Shown here: positions 35,368 through 43,602 of the stretch, piece by piece
How positions within the stretch are numbered: position 1 is the first letter of the stretch
How the letters are laid out: each line of letters opens with the position of its first letter
From: Paludibacteraceae bacterium
GTDB taxonomy: Bacteria > Bacteroidota > Bacteroidia > Bacteroidales > Paludibacteraceae
Direction: 5' to 3'
DNA length: 64,000 nucleotides
Assembly: GCA_024401555.1 (NCBI GenBank)
Contig: JAKSKV010000001.1
Location: 166,409-230,408, forward strand
Program-made: the position numbers and the translations under genes
Notes under the pieces: model-generated
Seen by the model: only the letters and a program-made list of their open reading frames with translations
Told to the model about the DNA's origin: nothing
Database searches by the model: none

Positions 35368-36864
35368 ATGAAACGGTCACTTTATCTGCTGATATTGCTC
35401 TGTTCTTCGATGACGGTTTGGGGCGCAACCAAGAACGTGATCTTGGAGCAATGTGACCTTTTGTCTTTTGATAATAGCCAAGGAGCCGAGTATCAAGTGC
35501 TCAAGGGAAATGTGCGCTTCCGCCATGAAAATGCCTTGATGTATTGCGATAGCGCCTACTTCTATGACGATGACTCCTTCGATGCGTTCGGAAATGTGCG
35601 TGTGGTGGATGGAACCACTATGATGACAGCGGATCAGATGCATTACGACGGGGAGACTCAGCTGATGAGGATTCGTGGCAATGTCGTGGCCAATAACGAC
35701 GGAACTACGTTGAACACCAGTGCGTTGGATTTTTTCAGGGATCGTAACTTCGGCTACTATTTCGGTGGTGGAACAATCCACGATGCGGATATGACTCTTA
35801 CCTCTGATAAGGGCTATTACTATACTAACAGCAAAGATTATTTCTTTAAGGACCATGTGGTGCTCAACCATCCGAATTATACCATTAAAAGTGATTCGTT
35901 GCAGTTCAATAACGAGACGGGAAAGACCATTTTGGTGGGGCCTTCCTATGTTTACGAGCAGGATTACACCATTTACACCACCAATGCGAAAATGAACCGT
36001 AAAACGCAGGTGGGACGTCTGTATGACTACTCGGTCATCACCTCCAAGGAGGGTAGGCGTTTGACGGCGGATTCCATTTACTATGACATGGATAAGAAGT
36101 TGGCGAGGGCTTACCACAATATAGAGGCGCAGGACTCAACCCAAAAGGTGATCGGCAGAGGTAATTATGCTGAGTTTTATCGCCAATTCCCTTCACATGG
36201 ATATATGACCGACCACGCCTATGTGATCGATTACTCGGAATCGGACTCCCTCTATTTGGCGGCGGACACCCTGTTCGGACTTGAAGTGGACTCTTCCCGC
36301 AGTGAAATCCGAGGTTACCATCATGTGAAATTTTACCGTGACGATATGCAGGGAGTCTGCGATTCTTTGGTCTATTCCACCAACGACTCTATCCTTACGA
36401 TGTACACAAAACCGTTGCTTTGGAGCGAGGAGAGCCAGTTGAGTGGCGAAAAGATTGATATCTATTTCAAGAATCAGAAGCCTGATTACATCCACATCAT
36501 CAATAATGCTATGATTGTCCAGTTTGAAGCGGAGGATATGTATAACCAGCTCTCTGGTCGGGAATCAAAAGCCTATTTGAAAAATAACTCCTTGAAGCGA
36601 GTGGAGATGTTGGGCGGCGCTAAATCGATCTATTACACCAAAGACGACCGAAATGCGTTGATTGGTGTGAATAAGGCTCAGGGCGAGGCCATGACCATCC
36701 ATATGAAGAGTAGTAAAACGGTGGAGAAGATTGTCATGACGCCTGATTCAGAGGGAATACTCTATCCTCCAACCCGTATTCCGGAGGATGAGAAGCGATT
36801 GGATAATTTCAACTGGTGGGAGGCTTTGCGACCTGCCAGCAAAGAGGATATTTTCACAAAGTAA
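35368..36864 (+). CDS. OstA-like (LptA/LptD N-domain) periplasmic protein
   Basis: 498 residues with signal peptide MKRSLYLLILLCSSMTVWGA. The repeats of the OstA beta-jellyroll are plain: YQVLKGNVRFRHENALMYCD, FDAFGNVRVVDGTTMMTADQ and RIRGNVVANNDGTTLNTSAL. This fold carries lipopolysaccharide across the periplasm in the Lpt bridge. Bacteroidota have several such proteins of this length. The position behind SurA-type genes fits outer-membrane biogenesis. The exact role (LptA or a variant) is not settled. Confidence 0.85.
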   Translation: MKRSLYLLILLCSSMTVWGATKNVILEQCDLLSFDNSQGAEYQVLKGNVRFRHENALMYCDSAYFYDDDSFDAFGNVRVVDGTTMMTADQMHYDGETQLMRIRGNVVANNDGTTLNTSALDFFRDRNFGYYFGGGTIHDADMTLTSDKGYYYTNSKDYFFKDHVVLNHPNYTIKSDSLQFNNETGKTILVGPSYVYEQDYTIYTTNAKMNRKTQVGRLYDYSVITSKEGRRLTADSIYYDMDKKLARAYHNIEAQDSTQKVIGRGNYAEFYRQFPSHGYMTDHAYVIDYSESDSLYLAADTLFGLEVDSSRSEIRGYHHVKFYRDDMQGVCDSLVYSTNDSILTMYTKPLLWSEESQLSGEKIDIYFKNQKPDYIHIINNAMIVQFEAEDMYNQLSGRESKAYLKNNSLKRVEMLGGAKSIYYTKDDRNALIGVNKAQGEAMTIHMKSSKTVEKIVMTPDSEGILYPPTRIPEDEKRLDNFNWWEALRPASKEDIFTK

Positions 36865-36873
36865 ATTGACCTG

Positions 36874-39282
36874 ATGCGAAGACTCCTGACGATATTGACT
36901 CTCCTTTCCTGCCTCTCCTTCCAGTGGGCGCGGGCGAAGTCTGTTTATGGTGTTGTCACCAGCAGTGCCGGAGCGCCATTGGATGTGGTCTCCGTGGAGT
37001 TGAAGGAGTATGGCGAGGGTACCTATACAGATCCCCGCGGCAGGTTCTCTATCACCTTGCCATCCGATTCTGTCAAATCGTACCGCATACTTTTCTCTTT
37101 GGTCGGCTATTCCGATGTGGAGCGTACCTTCTTGTCCGATCGCGATTCCATCTATCTTCGTGTTAATCTGAAGGAGAATTCGATCGAATTGGGCGACGTG
37201 GATGTTGTGGCACAGAAGAAGCAGGAGACTTCGGTGGAGGTGTTGAATGTGGAGGTTTCCAAGACGATTCCTACTATGACAGGTGATGGTATTGTCAGCG
37301 TTGTGACCACCATGCCGGGCGTGGCTTCCAATAACGAGTTGAGTTCGCAATATTCAGTGCGTGGTGGTAATTATGATGAGAATTGCGTATATGTCAACTC
37401 CATAGAGGTTTATCGTCCCTTCTTGATCCGCACAGGAGAACAAGAGGGTTTGAGCTTCGTCAATTCGGACATGGTCGAGTCAGTCGCCTTCTCTTCGGGT
37501 GGATTTACCCCTGAATATGGTGATAAGATGTCGTCCGTTTTGGATATCAAGTATAAGACGCCAAGCGCGTTTGAGGGATCTGTCTCTCTTAGTTTATTGG
37601 GTGCTACCGCCTATATAGGAAGCTCCTCGCCGAAGTTTTCCCAATTACACGGATTCCGCTTCAAGAGTTCCTCCTATGTCTTGAATTCGCTTCAAACCGA
37701 TGCGGAGTATAAACCGCGGTTCTTGGATTACCAAACCTATCTGACCTATCGGATTTCGCCGAAGAGCGCACTCTCTTTCTTGGGTAATATCTCCCGCAAC
37801 GACTATCGGAGCGTTCCTCTTTCCAAGAAGACCAATTTCGGAACGATGGCGCAGGCGAAGCAGATAGATTTCTCTTTCAGTGGACAGGAGAAGGATCTCT
37901 TCACGACTTTTATGGGTTCTTTGTCCTTGAATGTGAAGCCTACGAATCGCTATTCGTTCGACATCATCGGATCCTCCTTCTTTACCTCGGAGGATGTCAC
38001 CTATGATATCACCAGCGCTTACCGTATCGGTGATTTGGATATGACCACGGGCGCGATGGTGGGAAAAGAGGAGGGCGCCGGCGTCTTCCATCAGCACGCC
38101 AGAGATAATCTGGACGCCAATGTCACCAATCTTAGCTTCAATAACACGTTGCATCTTCGGAAAAACGAGACGAAGTGGGGCGCATCTGTCCAATTCGAGC
38201 AGTTGCGTCAAGGACTCAATGAATGGGAGTACCGCGATTCCGCTGGATTCTCGGCCCCTTCCCGCCCGGAAGTGATGCAGCTATACGAGAATCTGAATGG
38301 AGAGATGGACGAAAATATGGTCCGATTCTCTTTCTTTGCGCAAAACACCTATACCCATCACTTCACGAATTGTAAGATGGTGGCGGTAGGCGGTCTGCGT
38401 ATGTCGTACTGGAGTTTCAACCAACAACTCACAGTTAGCCCAAGAGCCTCATTGGCTTGGTTCCCTAAAAATACCAATTGGGGATTCCGGTTCGCCACGG
38501 GTATCTATCACCAGTCGCTCTTCTTCAAGGAGATGATGGTTTATGATCATCAAGATAATGGAAATGTGGAGGTGTCGTTGAACCGTGATGTGAAGTCGCC
38601 TCGTTCCGTCCATGTGATTGCCGCTTCCGATTACTATTTCAGGAAGTGGGGACGTCCGTTCAAGTTGACTACTGAATTGTACTACAAATACATCGACCGT
38701 ATCATCCCTTATCGTATGGATAACATGAAGGTTATTTATATGGGAAATAACTGTGCCGATGGTTTCGCCTTTGGTGGTGATGTGAAGATTTTTGGCGAGT
38801 TTGTGCCAGGCGTCGATTCATGGATCTCCCTTTCGCTGATGAACGCCAAGGAGAATGTCTATGGATCCGGGGCTGGTTATTGCCCTCGGCCTACCGACCA
38901 ACGCTTTAATCTCTCCATGTTCTTCCAGGATTATATGCCTGGATTCGATAAACTGAAATTCAGCATTAAGTTTATATGGTCCGATGGTTTGCCATACTCT
39001 TATATGGATGAGTATGTGAACCGTTATGGCCTTCGCATGAAGAGCTACAAGCGTGTGGATATCGGACTCTCTTACCATTTGCGTAAGGGCGTGGATCCTG
39101 TCATGGAGAGGAAGTTCTTCTCTTGGATGAAGACCTTTGCAGTCAATTTCGATGTGTTCAATCTAATTGGTACCCGCAATTGGAGTTCCGTCTATTGGGT
39201 GCCTACCGTGACGGTGCCCTATTCGGTGCCTAACTATTTGACGGGTAGATTGCTGAACTTAAAGTTGACGATTGATTTTTAG
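36874..39282 (+). CDS. TonB-dependent outer-membrane receptor with carboxypeptidase-like N-domain
   Basis: 802 residues with signal peptide RRLLTILTLLSCLSFQWARA. A CarboxypepD_reg-like domain (SVYGVVTSSAGAPLDVVSVE to LKENSIELGDVDVVAQ) leads to a plug (TMTGDGIVSVVTTMPGVASN, YSVRGGNYDENCVYVN) and a barrel ending in LNLKLTIDF. It imports an unknown substrate using TonB energy. It begins nine bases after ostA-like, so it is probably cotranscribed. It is shorter than SusC and has no SusD partner. Confidence 0.9.
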   Translation: MRRLLTILTLLSCLSFQWARAKSVYGVVTSSAGAPLDVVSVELKEYGEGTYTDPRGRFSITLPSDSVKSYRILFSLVGYSDVERTFLSDRDSIYLRVNLKENSIELGDVDVVAQKKQETSVEVLNVEVSKTIPTMTGDGIVSVVTTMPGVASNNELSSQYSVRGGNYDENCVYVNSIEVYRPFLIRTGEQEGLSFVNSDMVESVAFSSGGFTPEYGDKMSSVLDIKYKTPSAFEGSVSLSLLGATAYIGSSSPKFSQLHGFRFKSSSYVLNSLQTDAEYKPRFLDYQTYLTYRISPKSALSFLGNISRNDYRSVPLSKKTNFGTMAQAKQIDFSFSGQEKDLFTTFMGSLSLNVKPTNRYSFDIIGSSFFTSEDVTYDITSAYRIGDLDMTTGAMVGKEEGAGVFHQHARDNLDANVTNLSFNNTLHLRKNETKWGASVQFEQLRQGLNEWEYRDSAGFSAPSRPEVMQLYENLNGEMDENMVRFSFFAQNTYTHHFTNCKMVAVGGLRMSYWSFNQQLTVSPRASLAWFPKNTNWGFRFATGIYHQSLFFKEMMVYDHQDNGNVEVSLNRDVKSPRSVHVIAASDYYFRKWGRPFKLTTELYYKYIDRIIPYRMDNMKVIYMGNNCADGFAFGGDVKIFGEFVPGVDSWISLSLMNAKENVYGSGAGYCPRPTDQRFNLSMFFQDYMPGFDKLKFSIKFIWSDGLPYSYMDEYVNRYGLRMKSYKRVDIGLSYHLRKGVDPVMERKFFSWMKTFAVNFDVFNLIGTRNWSSVYWVPTVTVPYSVPNYLTGRLLNLKLTIDF

Positions 39283-39324
39283 CGTATAATTAAATGGGGA
39301 AGTACCCCGTAAATATTTGTTGAT

Positions 39325-40758
39325 ATGGAGAACGAAAACAAGAAAACCTATTTATTCCCGTTGATCACCTTGACAACGCTCTTTTTCATGTGGGGTTTCA
39401 TCACCTGCTTGAATGACATCCTGATTCCCTATTTGAAGGGTGTTTTCCTATTGGAGCAATCGCAAGCCACGTTGGTGCAGTTAGCATTTTTCTTGGCCTA
39501 CTTTGTTGTCTCGCTGATTTACTTCATAGTCTCGGCCACCTATGGTGACCCGATTCTGAAAATTGGCTATAAGAATACCATTGCCTTGGGACTATTCTTG
39601 TCGGCGGTAGCTTGCTTCCTCTTCTTTATTGAGGCGAGTGATGAGCATCCGGTCTTTGCGGTATTCCTTTCAGCCCTTTTCCTTTTGGGTGCCGGATTCA
39701 CCTTTTTGCAGATCGCGGCCAATCCGTTGGTGGCTTCGTTGGGAAGTTCGGACACCGCTTCGAGCCGTTTGAATCTCTCGCAGGCTTTCAACTCTTTGGG
39801 TACCACTTTGGCCCCTGTGATCGGCGGAACATTGATTTTTGAATATTTCCTCCAAGATGGTGGAGGCGCCTCTTCTGTGCGTATCCCATATTTGGTCTTG
39901 GCGAGCCTTTTGCTGATTCTTTTCGGTGTGATTTTCTTCGCGGATATCCCCTCTATCAATATCCAAGACGATAGCCGCGAGTTGGATAAGTTGGGCGCGT
40001 TGAAATATCCTCACTTAGTGTTCGGTATGATCGGTATCTTCTGCTATGTGGGCGCCGAGGTGGCCATCGGCAGTAACTTAGTCGATTATATGAATAAATG
40101 CCACGGGTTGGAGAACTTGCAGGCGAGCCGCTTGCTGACCTTCTATTGGGGAGGTGCGATGATTGGCCGTTTCATGGGATCTATCTCCATGAGTAAGATG
40201 AAGGCGCAGATGAAGGTGGTTTGGATGTTGCTGATGGCGGTGGCCTCCTTGTTGTTGATCTTTTTCGTGTTGGTTAAGGCGGCGAAGATGGATCTCAACT
40301 CCTTCCTGGATTTCTTCGTGACGGAAAAGGTCTATATGTTCCTTATCTTCCTTCTGCTGAACTTTGTGGTGTTCCTGTTGGCGAAGTCAGTTCCTTCCAA
40401 AACATTGGGACTCTTCTCGTTGGTGAACATCCTTCTGATATTGGTGATGTTGACCACTACGGGTAATATCTCTTTGTGGTCTATCTTGGCGGTTGGCTTG
40501 TTCAACTCCATTATGTTCCCGAATATTGTGACATTGGCCATCGACGGTTTGGGCAAATACACCTCACAGGGATCCTCCCTTTTGGTGATGATGATCTTGG
40601 GCGGCGCCTTGGTTCCGTTCGCGCAGGGATTGATTGCGGATCTCACCGATCCTAAGGTGGCGTTTGCGCTTCCGATGGTATGCTACGGTTACCTTTTGTG
40701 GTATGGTTTCGTCGGATGTGGCATCAAACGTTCGACGGATGCCTCTTTGGATAAATAG
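39325..40758 (+). CDS. FucP-like sugar:proton symporter (MFS)
   Basis: 477 residues with about 12 membrane helices. The N-terminal signature LFFMWGFITCLNDILIPYLK is typical of the FucP/glucose-galactose family, as are the VGAEVAIGSNLVDY and FNSIMFPNIVTLAIDGLGKY segments. It would import glucose, galactose or a similar sugar across the inner membrane. It sits 35 bases before a ROK glucokinase, so glucose uptake and phosphorylation are likely linked. Confidence 0.9.
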   Translation: MENENKKTYLFPLITLTTLFFMWGFITCLNDILIPYLKGVFLLEQSQATLVQLAFFLAYFVVSLIYFIVSATYGDPILKIGYKNTIALGLFLSAVACFLFFIEASDEHPVFAVFLSALFLLGAGFTFLQIAANPLVASLGSSDTASSRLNLSQAFNSLGTTLAPVIGGTLIFEYFLQDGGGASSVRIPYLVLASLLLILFGVIFFADIPSINIQDDSRELDKLGALKYPHLVFGMIGIFCYVGAEVAIGSNLVDYMNKCHGLENLQASRLLTFYWGGAMIGRFMGSISMSKMKAQMKVVWMLLMAVASLLLIFFVLVKAAKMDLNSFLDFFVTEKVYMFLIFLLLNFVVFLLAKSVPSKTLGLFSLVNILLILVMLTTTGNISLWSILAVGLFNSIMFPNIVTLAIDGLGKYTSQGSSLLVMMILGGALVPFAQGLIADLTDPKVAFALPMVCYGYLLWYGFVGCGIKRSTDASLDK

Positions 40759-40793
40759 AAGAATAAATAATAATTAACTCAAAATAGAATTTT

Positions 40794-41756
40794 ATGAAGT
40801 CAGAATTGAAACCTAATGTAGTTGGTATCGATATTGGAGGTACCAATTCAGTATTCGGAATTGTTGACGCGCAAGGTAATGTCTTGGCATCCAATTCGAT
40901 CAAGACACAGGCTTATCCTGTTCTTGAGGAGTATATCAATGCACTGGGTAATGGTATTTTGGATTTGATCGCTAAGAATGGCGGCATTGAGAAGATCAAG
41001 GGTATTGGTGTGGGCGCACCTAATGCGAACTACTACACCGGTAACATTGAGCACGCCGCTAACTTGCCTTGGAAGGGTATCGTTCCATTCGCGAAGTTGC
41101 TTTCCGAAAAGGTGGGCGTTCCTGTTACTTTGACCAATGACGCGAATGCGGCGGCTATTGGAGAGATGAAGTATGGTGCCGCTCGTGGCATGCGTGATTT
41201 CATCATGATCACTTTGGGTACTGGCGTTGGTAGTGGCGTTGTCGCTAACGGACAATTGATCTACGGACACGATGGTAATGCGGGTGAGTTGGGCCACGTG
41301 ATTGTTCGTCGCGACGGACGTACTTGCGGTTGTGGCAATAAGGGTTGCTTGGAGACCTATACTTCAGCGACTGGTGTGGCTCGTACCGCAAGGGAGATGT
41401 TGCAAAACCGTGCGGGAGAGGATTCTCTTCTCCGCAAGATTGATTTGGATAAGATTACTTCAAAGGATGTTTTTGATGCCGCAATGGCTGGCGACGCTAT
41501 CGCAAAGGATATCTTCGCTTTCACAGGACAAATCTTGGGTGAGGCTTTGGCTGATTTCGTGAAGTTCAGCAGCCCTGAGGCATTTGTGCTCTTCGGTGGT
41601 TTGGCGAAGGCTGGCGATTTGTTGCTCAATCCACTCAAAAAGGCGATGGATGACAACTTGATGGCTGTGTTCAAGGGCAAGGTAAAGGTTTTGTTCTCTG
41701 AAATGAAGGATGCTGACGCGGCTGTTTTGGGTGCTTCGGCTTTGGCTTGGGACTAA
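40794..41756 (+). CDS. ROK-family glucokinase
   Basis: 320 residues. The ATP-binding start VGIDIGGTNSVFGIVD, the sugar-binding NDANAAAIGEMKYGAARG, GTGVGSGVVANGQLIYG, and the zinc motif with HV then CGCGNKGCLE define a ROK kinase. It phosphorylates glucose (possibly also other hexoses) with ATP. It is cotranscribed with the sugar importer and followed by a strong terminator. Confidence 0.93.
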   Translation: MKSELKPNVVGIDIGGTNSVFGIVDAQGNVLASNSIKTQAYPVLEEYINALGNGILDLIAKNGGIEKIKGIGVGAPNANYYTGNIEHAANLPWKGIVPFAKLLSEKVGVPVTLTNDANAAAIGEMKYGAARGMRDFIMITLGTGVGSGVVANGQLIYGHDGNAGELGHVIVRRDGRTCGCGNKGCLETYTSATGVARTAREMLQNRAGEDSLLRKIDLDKITSKDVFDAAMAGDAIAKDIFAFTGQILGEALADFVKFSSPEAFVLFGGLAKAGDLLLNPLKKAMDDNLMAVFKGKVKVLFSEMKDADAAVLGASALAWD

Positions 41757-41778
41757 TATCCCTATAGCGTAAGTTTTA

Positions 41779-41814
41779 AAGCCGTCTCTGTGGTAATCTG
41801 CGGAGACGGCTTTT
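41779..41814 (+). terminator. Terminator of the sugar uptake operon
   Basis: AAGCCGTCTC (41779-41788) and GAGACGGCTT (41803-41812) pair perfectly over 10 bases, followed by TT. Confidence 0.85.
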
Positions 41815-41915
41815 GATTTAGTATATCACATGTATAAATATGCTAATATTGGGTAAAATTAAAATATTTATGCAATTTTAACAGTGGAAAGATAGTGCCA
41901 TATGCTTTTTTGTTT

Positions 41916-41923
41916 TAAATTTG
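41916..41923 (+). promoter_or_regulatory. -7 element of the CoA-transferase gene
   Basis: TAAATTTG is an exact match, 51 bases before the ATG at 41975. No good TTTG box is found at the right distance. Confidence 0.5.
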
Positions 41924-41974
41924 CATTGTAATTAGGAAAGTAAAGTATAATTGAATTAAAATACAGAAGTTACA

Positions 41975-43462
41975 ATGGCGTACAAGTTTATCACTGCCGA
42001 AGAGGCGGCATCTTACATTAAGCACAACGATGTGATTGGTATTGGCGGTTTCTCATCCGTGGGAACTGTGAAGGCGGTAACCTCAGCTCTCGCCAAGAAG
42101 GCAGAGGAGGAGCATGCGAAGGGAAACGAGTTTAAGGTGGGTATGATCACCGGTGGTTCTACCGGTGATGAGATCGATGGCGCGCTTTCCCGCGCGAAGG
42201 CGGTTAAGTTCCGTACTCCATTCCAATCCTGCAAATACATGCGTGACGCGATCAACAAGTGTGAGGTGCAATATTTCGATATGCACTTGTCTCATGTGGC
42301 GCAAGATTTGAGATATGGTTTCCTCGGCCCTGTGGATTACGCTTTGATCGAGGCGGCGGACATCACCGATAAGGGTGAGATCGTTTTGACCACCTCCGTG
42401 GGTATCACCCCAACGTTGACGGAGTGCGCTAAGCACATCATCATCGAGTTGAATGCGCATCACCCTGCGAAGATCCATGGTATGCACGACTTGTATGAGC
42501 CAATCAACCCGCCTTACCGTCGTGAAATTCCTATTTACACCTCTTCCGACCGTATCGGTACCGCTACTTTGAAGGTGGATCCTGCCAAGGTGATCGGTGT
42601 CGTAAAGACTGATATGAAGGATGGTATCGCGCCATTTACGCCAGTAGATGCGGTGACTGCTAAGATTGGTGAGAACGTCGCTAACTTCTTGTTGAGCGAG
42701 CTTCACAAGGGAATCATCCCTAAAGAGTTCTTGCCTTTGCAATCTGGTGTAGGTAACATCGCCAATGCAGTGCTCGGCTCTTTGGGTAACTGCGACGATA
42801 TTCCTTCCTTCACGATGTTTACCGAGGTGATCCAAAATTCAGTGATCGATTTGATGAAGAAGGGCCGTATCACTTTCGCCAGCGGTAGCTCGTTGACCTT
42901 GTCTGACGATGTGTTGATGGATGTGTATGGCAACTATGAGTTCTTCAAGGATAAGTTGATGTTGCGTCCACAAGAGTTGACCAACAACCCTGAGGTGGTA
43001 CGACGTCTCGGTGTTATCGCAATCAACACCGCTTTGGAGTTGGATATCTTCGGAAATGTGAACTCAACCAATGTCTTGGGACAAAAGATGATGAATGGTT
43101 TGGGTGGTTCCGCCGATTTCGCGCGTAACGCATTCCTTTCTATCTTCACTTGCCCATCAGTAGCTAAGGGTGGCGTGATTTCCGCAATCGTTCCGATGGC
43201 GAGCCACATTGATAGCTCCGAGCACTCCGTGAAGGTGATCGTCACCGAGCAAGGTGTTGCCGATTTGCGCGCTAAATCGCCTATGCAAAAGGCGGAGGCT
43301 ATTATCGAGAACTGTGTTCACCCAGACTACAAAGAACTTTTGTGGGATTACCTCAAGTTGTCGGCTGGCAAGTGCCATACGCCAATGACGCTTTCAAAGG
43401 CGTTGAATATGCACCTTGCCTTCGAGCAAACAGGCGATATGCGTAACACTAAGTGGGATTAA
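41975..43462 (+). CDS. Acetyl-CoA hydrolase/transferase family protein
   Basis: 495 residues. Family features are GIGGFSSVGTVKAV near the start, the catalytic-glutamate region SFTMFTEVIQNSVID near 285, GNVNSTNVLGQKMMNGLGGS and VIVTEQGVADLRAKSP. Members move CoA between acetate, propionate, succinate or butyrate. In Bacteroidales the usual role is acid:CoA exchange in acetate, succinate and propionate fermentation; the substrate cannot be told from sequence alone. It is monocistronic. Confidence 0.9.
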   Translation: MAYKFITAEEAASYIKHNDVIGIGGFSSVGTVKAVTSALAKKAEEEHAKGNEFKVGMITGGSTGDEIDGALSRAKAVKFRTPFQSCKYMRDAINKCEVQYFDMHLSHVAQDLRYGFLGPVDYALIEAADITDKGEIVLTTSVGITPTLTECAKHIIIELNAHHPAKIHGMHDLYEPINPPYRREIPIYTSSDRIGTATLKVDPAKVIGVVKTDMKDGIAPFTPVDAVTAKIGENVANFLLSELHKGIIPKEFLPLQSGVGNIANAVLGSLGNCDDIPSFTMFTEVIQNSVIDLMKKGRITFASGSSLTLSDDVLMDVYGNYEFFKDKLMLRPQELTNNPEVVRRLGVIAINTALELDIFGNVNSTNVLGQKMMNGLGGSADFARNAFLSIFTCPSVAKGGVISAIVPMASHIDSSEHSVKVIVTEQGVADLRAKSPMQKAEAIIENCVHPDYKELLWDYLKLSAGKCHTPMTLSKALNMHLAFEQTGDMRNTKWD

Positions 43463-43474
43463 TCTCAAAAATAG

Positions 43475-43577
43475 TTGATTTGGAAATTTTTTATTAACTT
43501 TGCGGCGTTTTTGACGTCTCGGAGATTGTGATAAGGGAGATGTCTTTGGATATCTCCCTTCTTTTTTGCCGAGCGTC
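43475..43577 (+). promoter_or_regulatory. Promoter and terminator-bearing leader of the repeat surface protein gene
   Basis: TTG (43475-43477), 17 bases, TAACTTTG (43495-43502) predicts a start near 43509. The transcript would then meet a near-perfect hairpin, AAGGGAGATGTC (43533-43544) with GATATCTCCCTT (43549-43560), a TTTG loop and CTTTTTTG after it. GACGTCTCGG (43513-43522) can pair with CCGAGCGTC (43569-43577) and would enclose that hairpin. The hairpin may instead simply end the CoA-transferase transcript. No fold known to me is recognised. Confidence 0.5.
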
Positions 43578-43602
43578 TTGGTTTTTACCTAATAAGCGTT
43601 TT

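Noticed and set aside
39325-41756. Sugar importer plus kinase considered as part of a polysaccharide utilisation locus
   Set aside because: They are separated from the susCD trio by unrelated genes and terminators, so no link is supported.
43528-43602. Upstream ATG giving a 1,314-residue surface protein
   Set aside because: The extra 25 residues would be encoded within the terminator hairpin and would place a non-secretory stretch before a perfect signal peptide; the start at 43603 is better.
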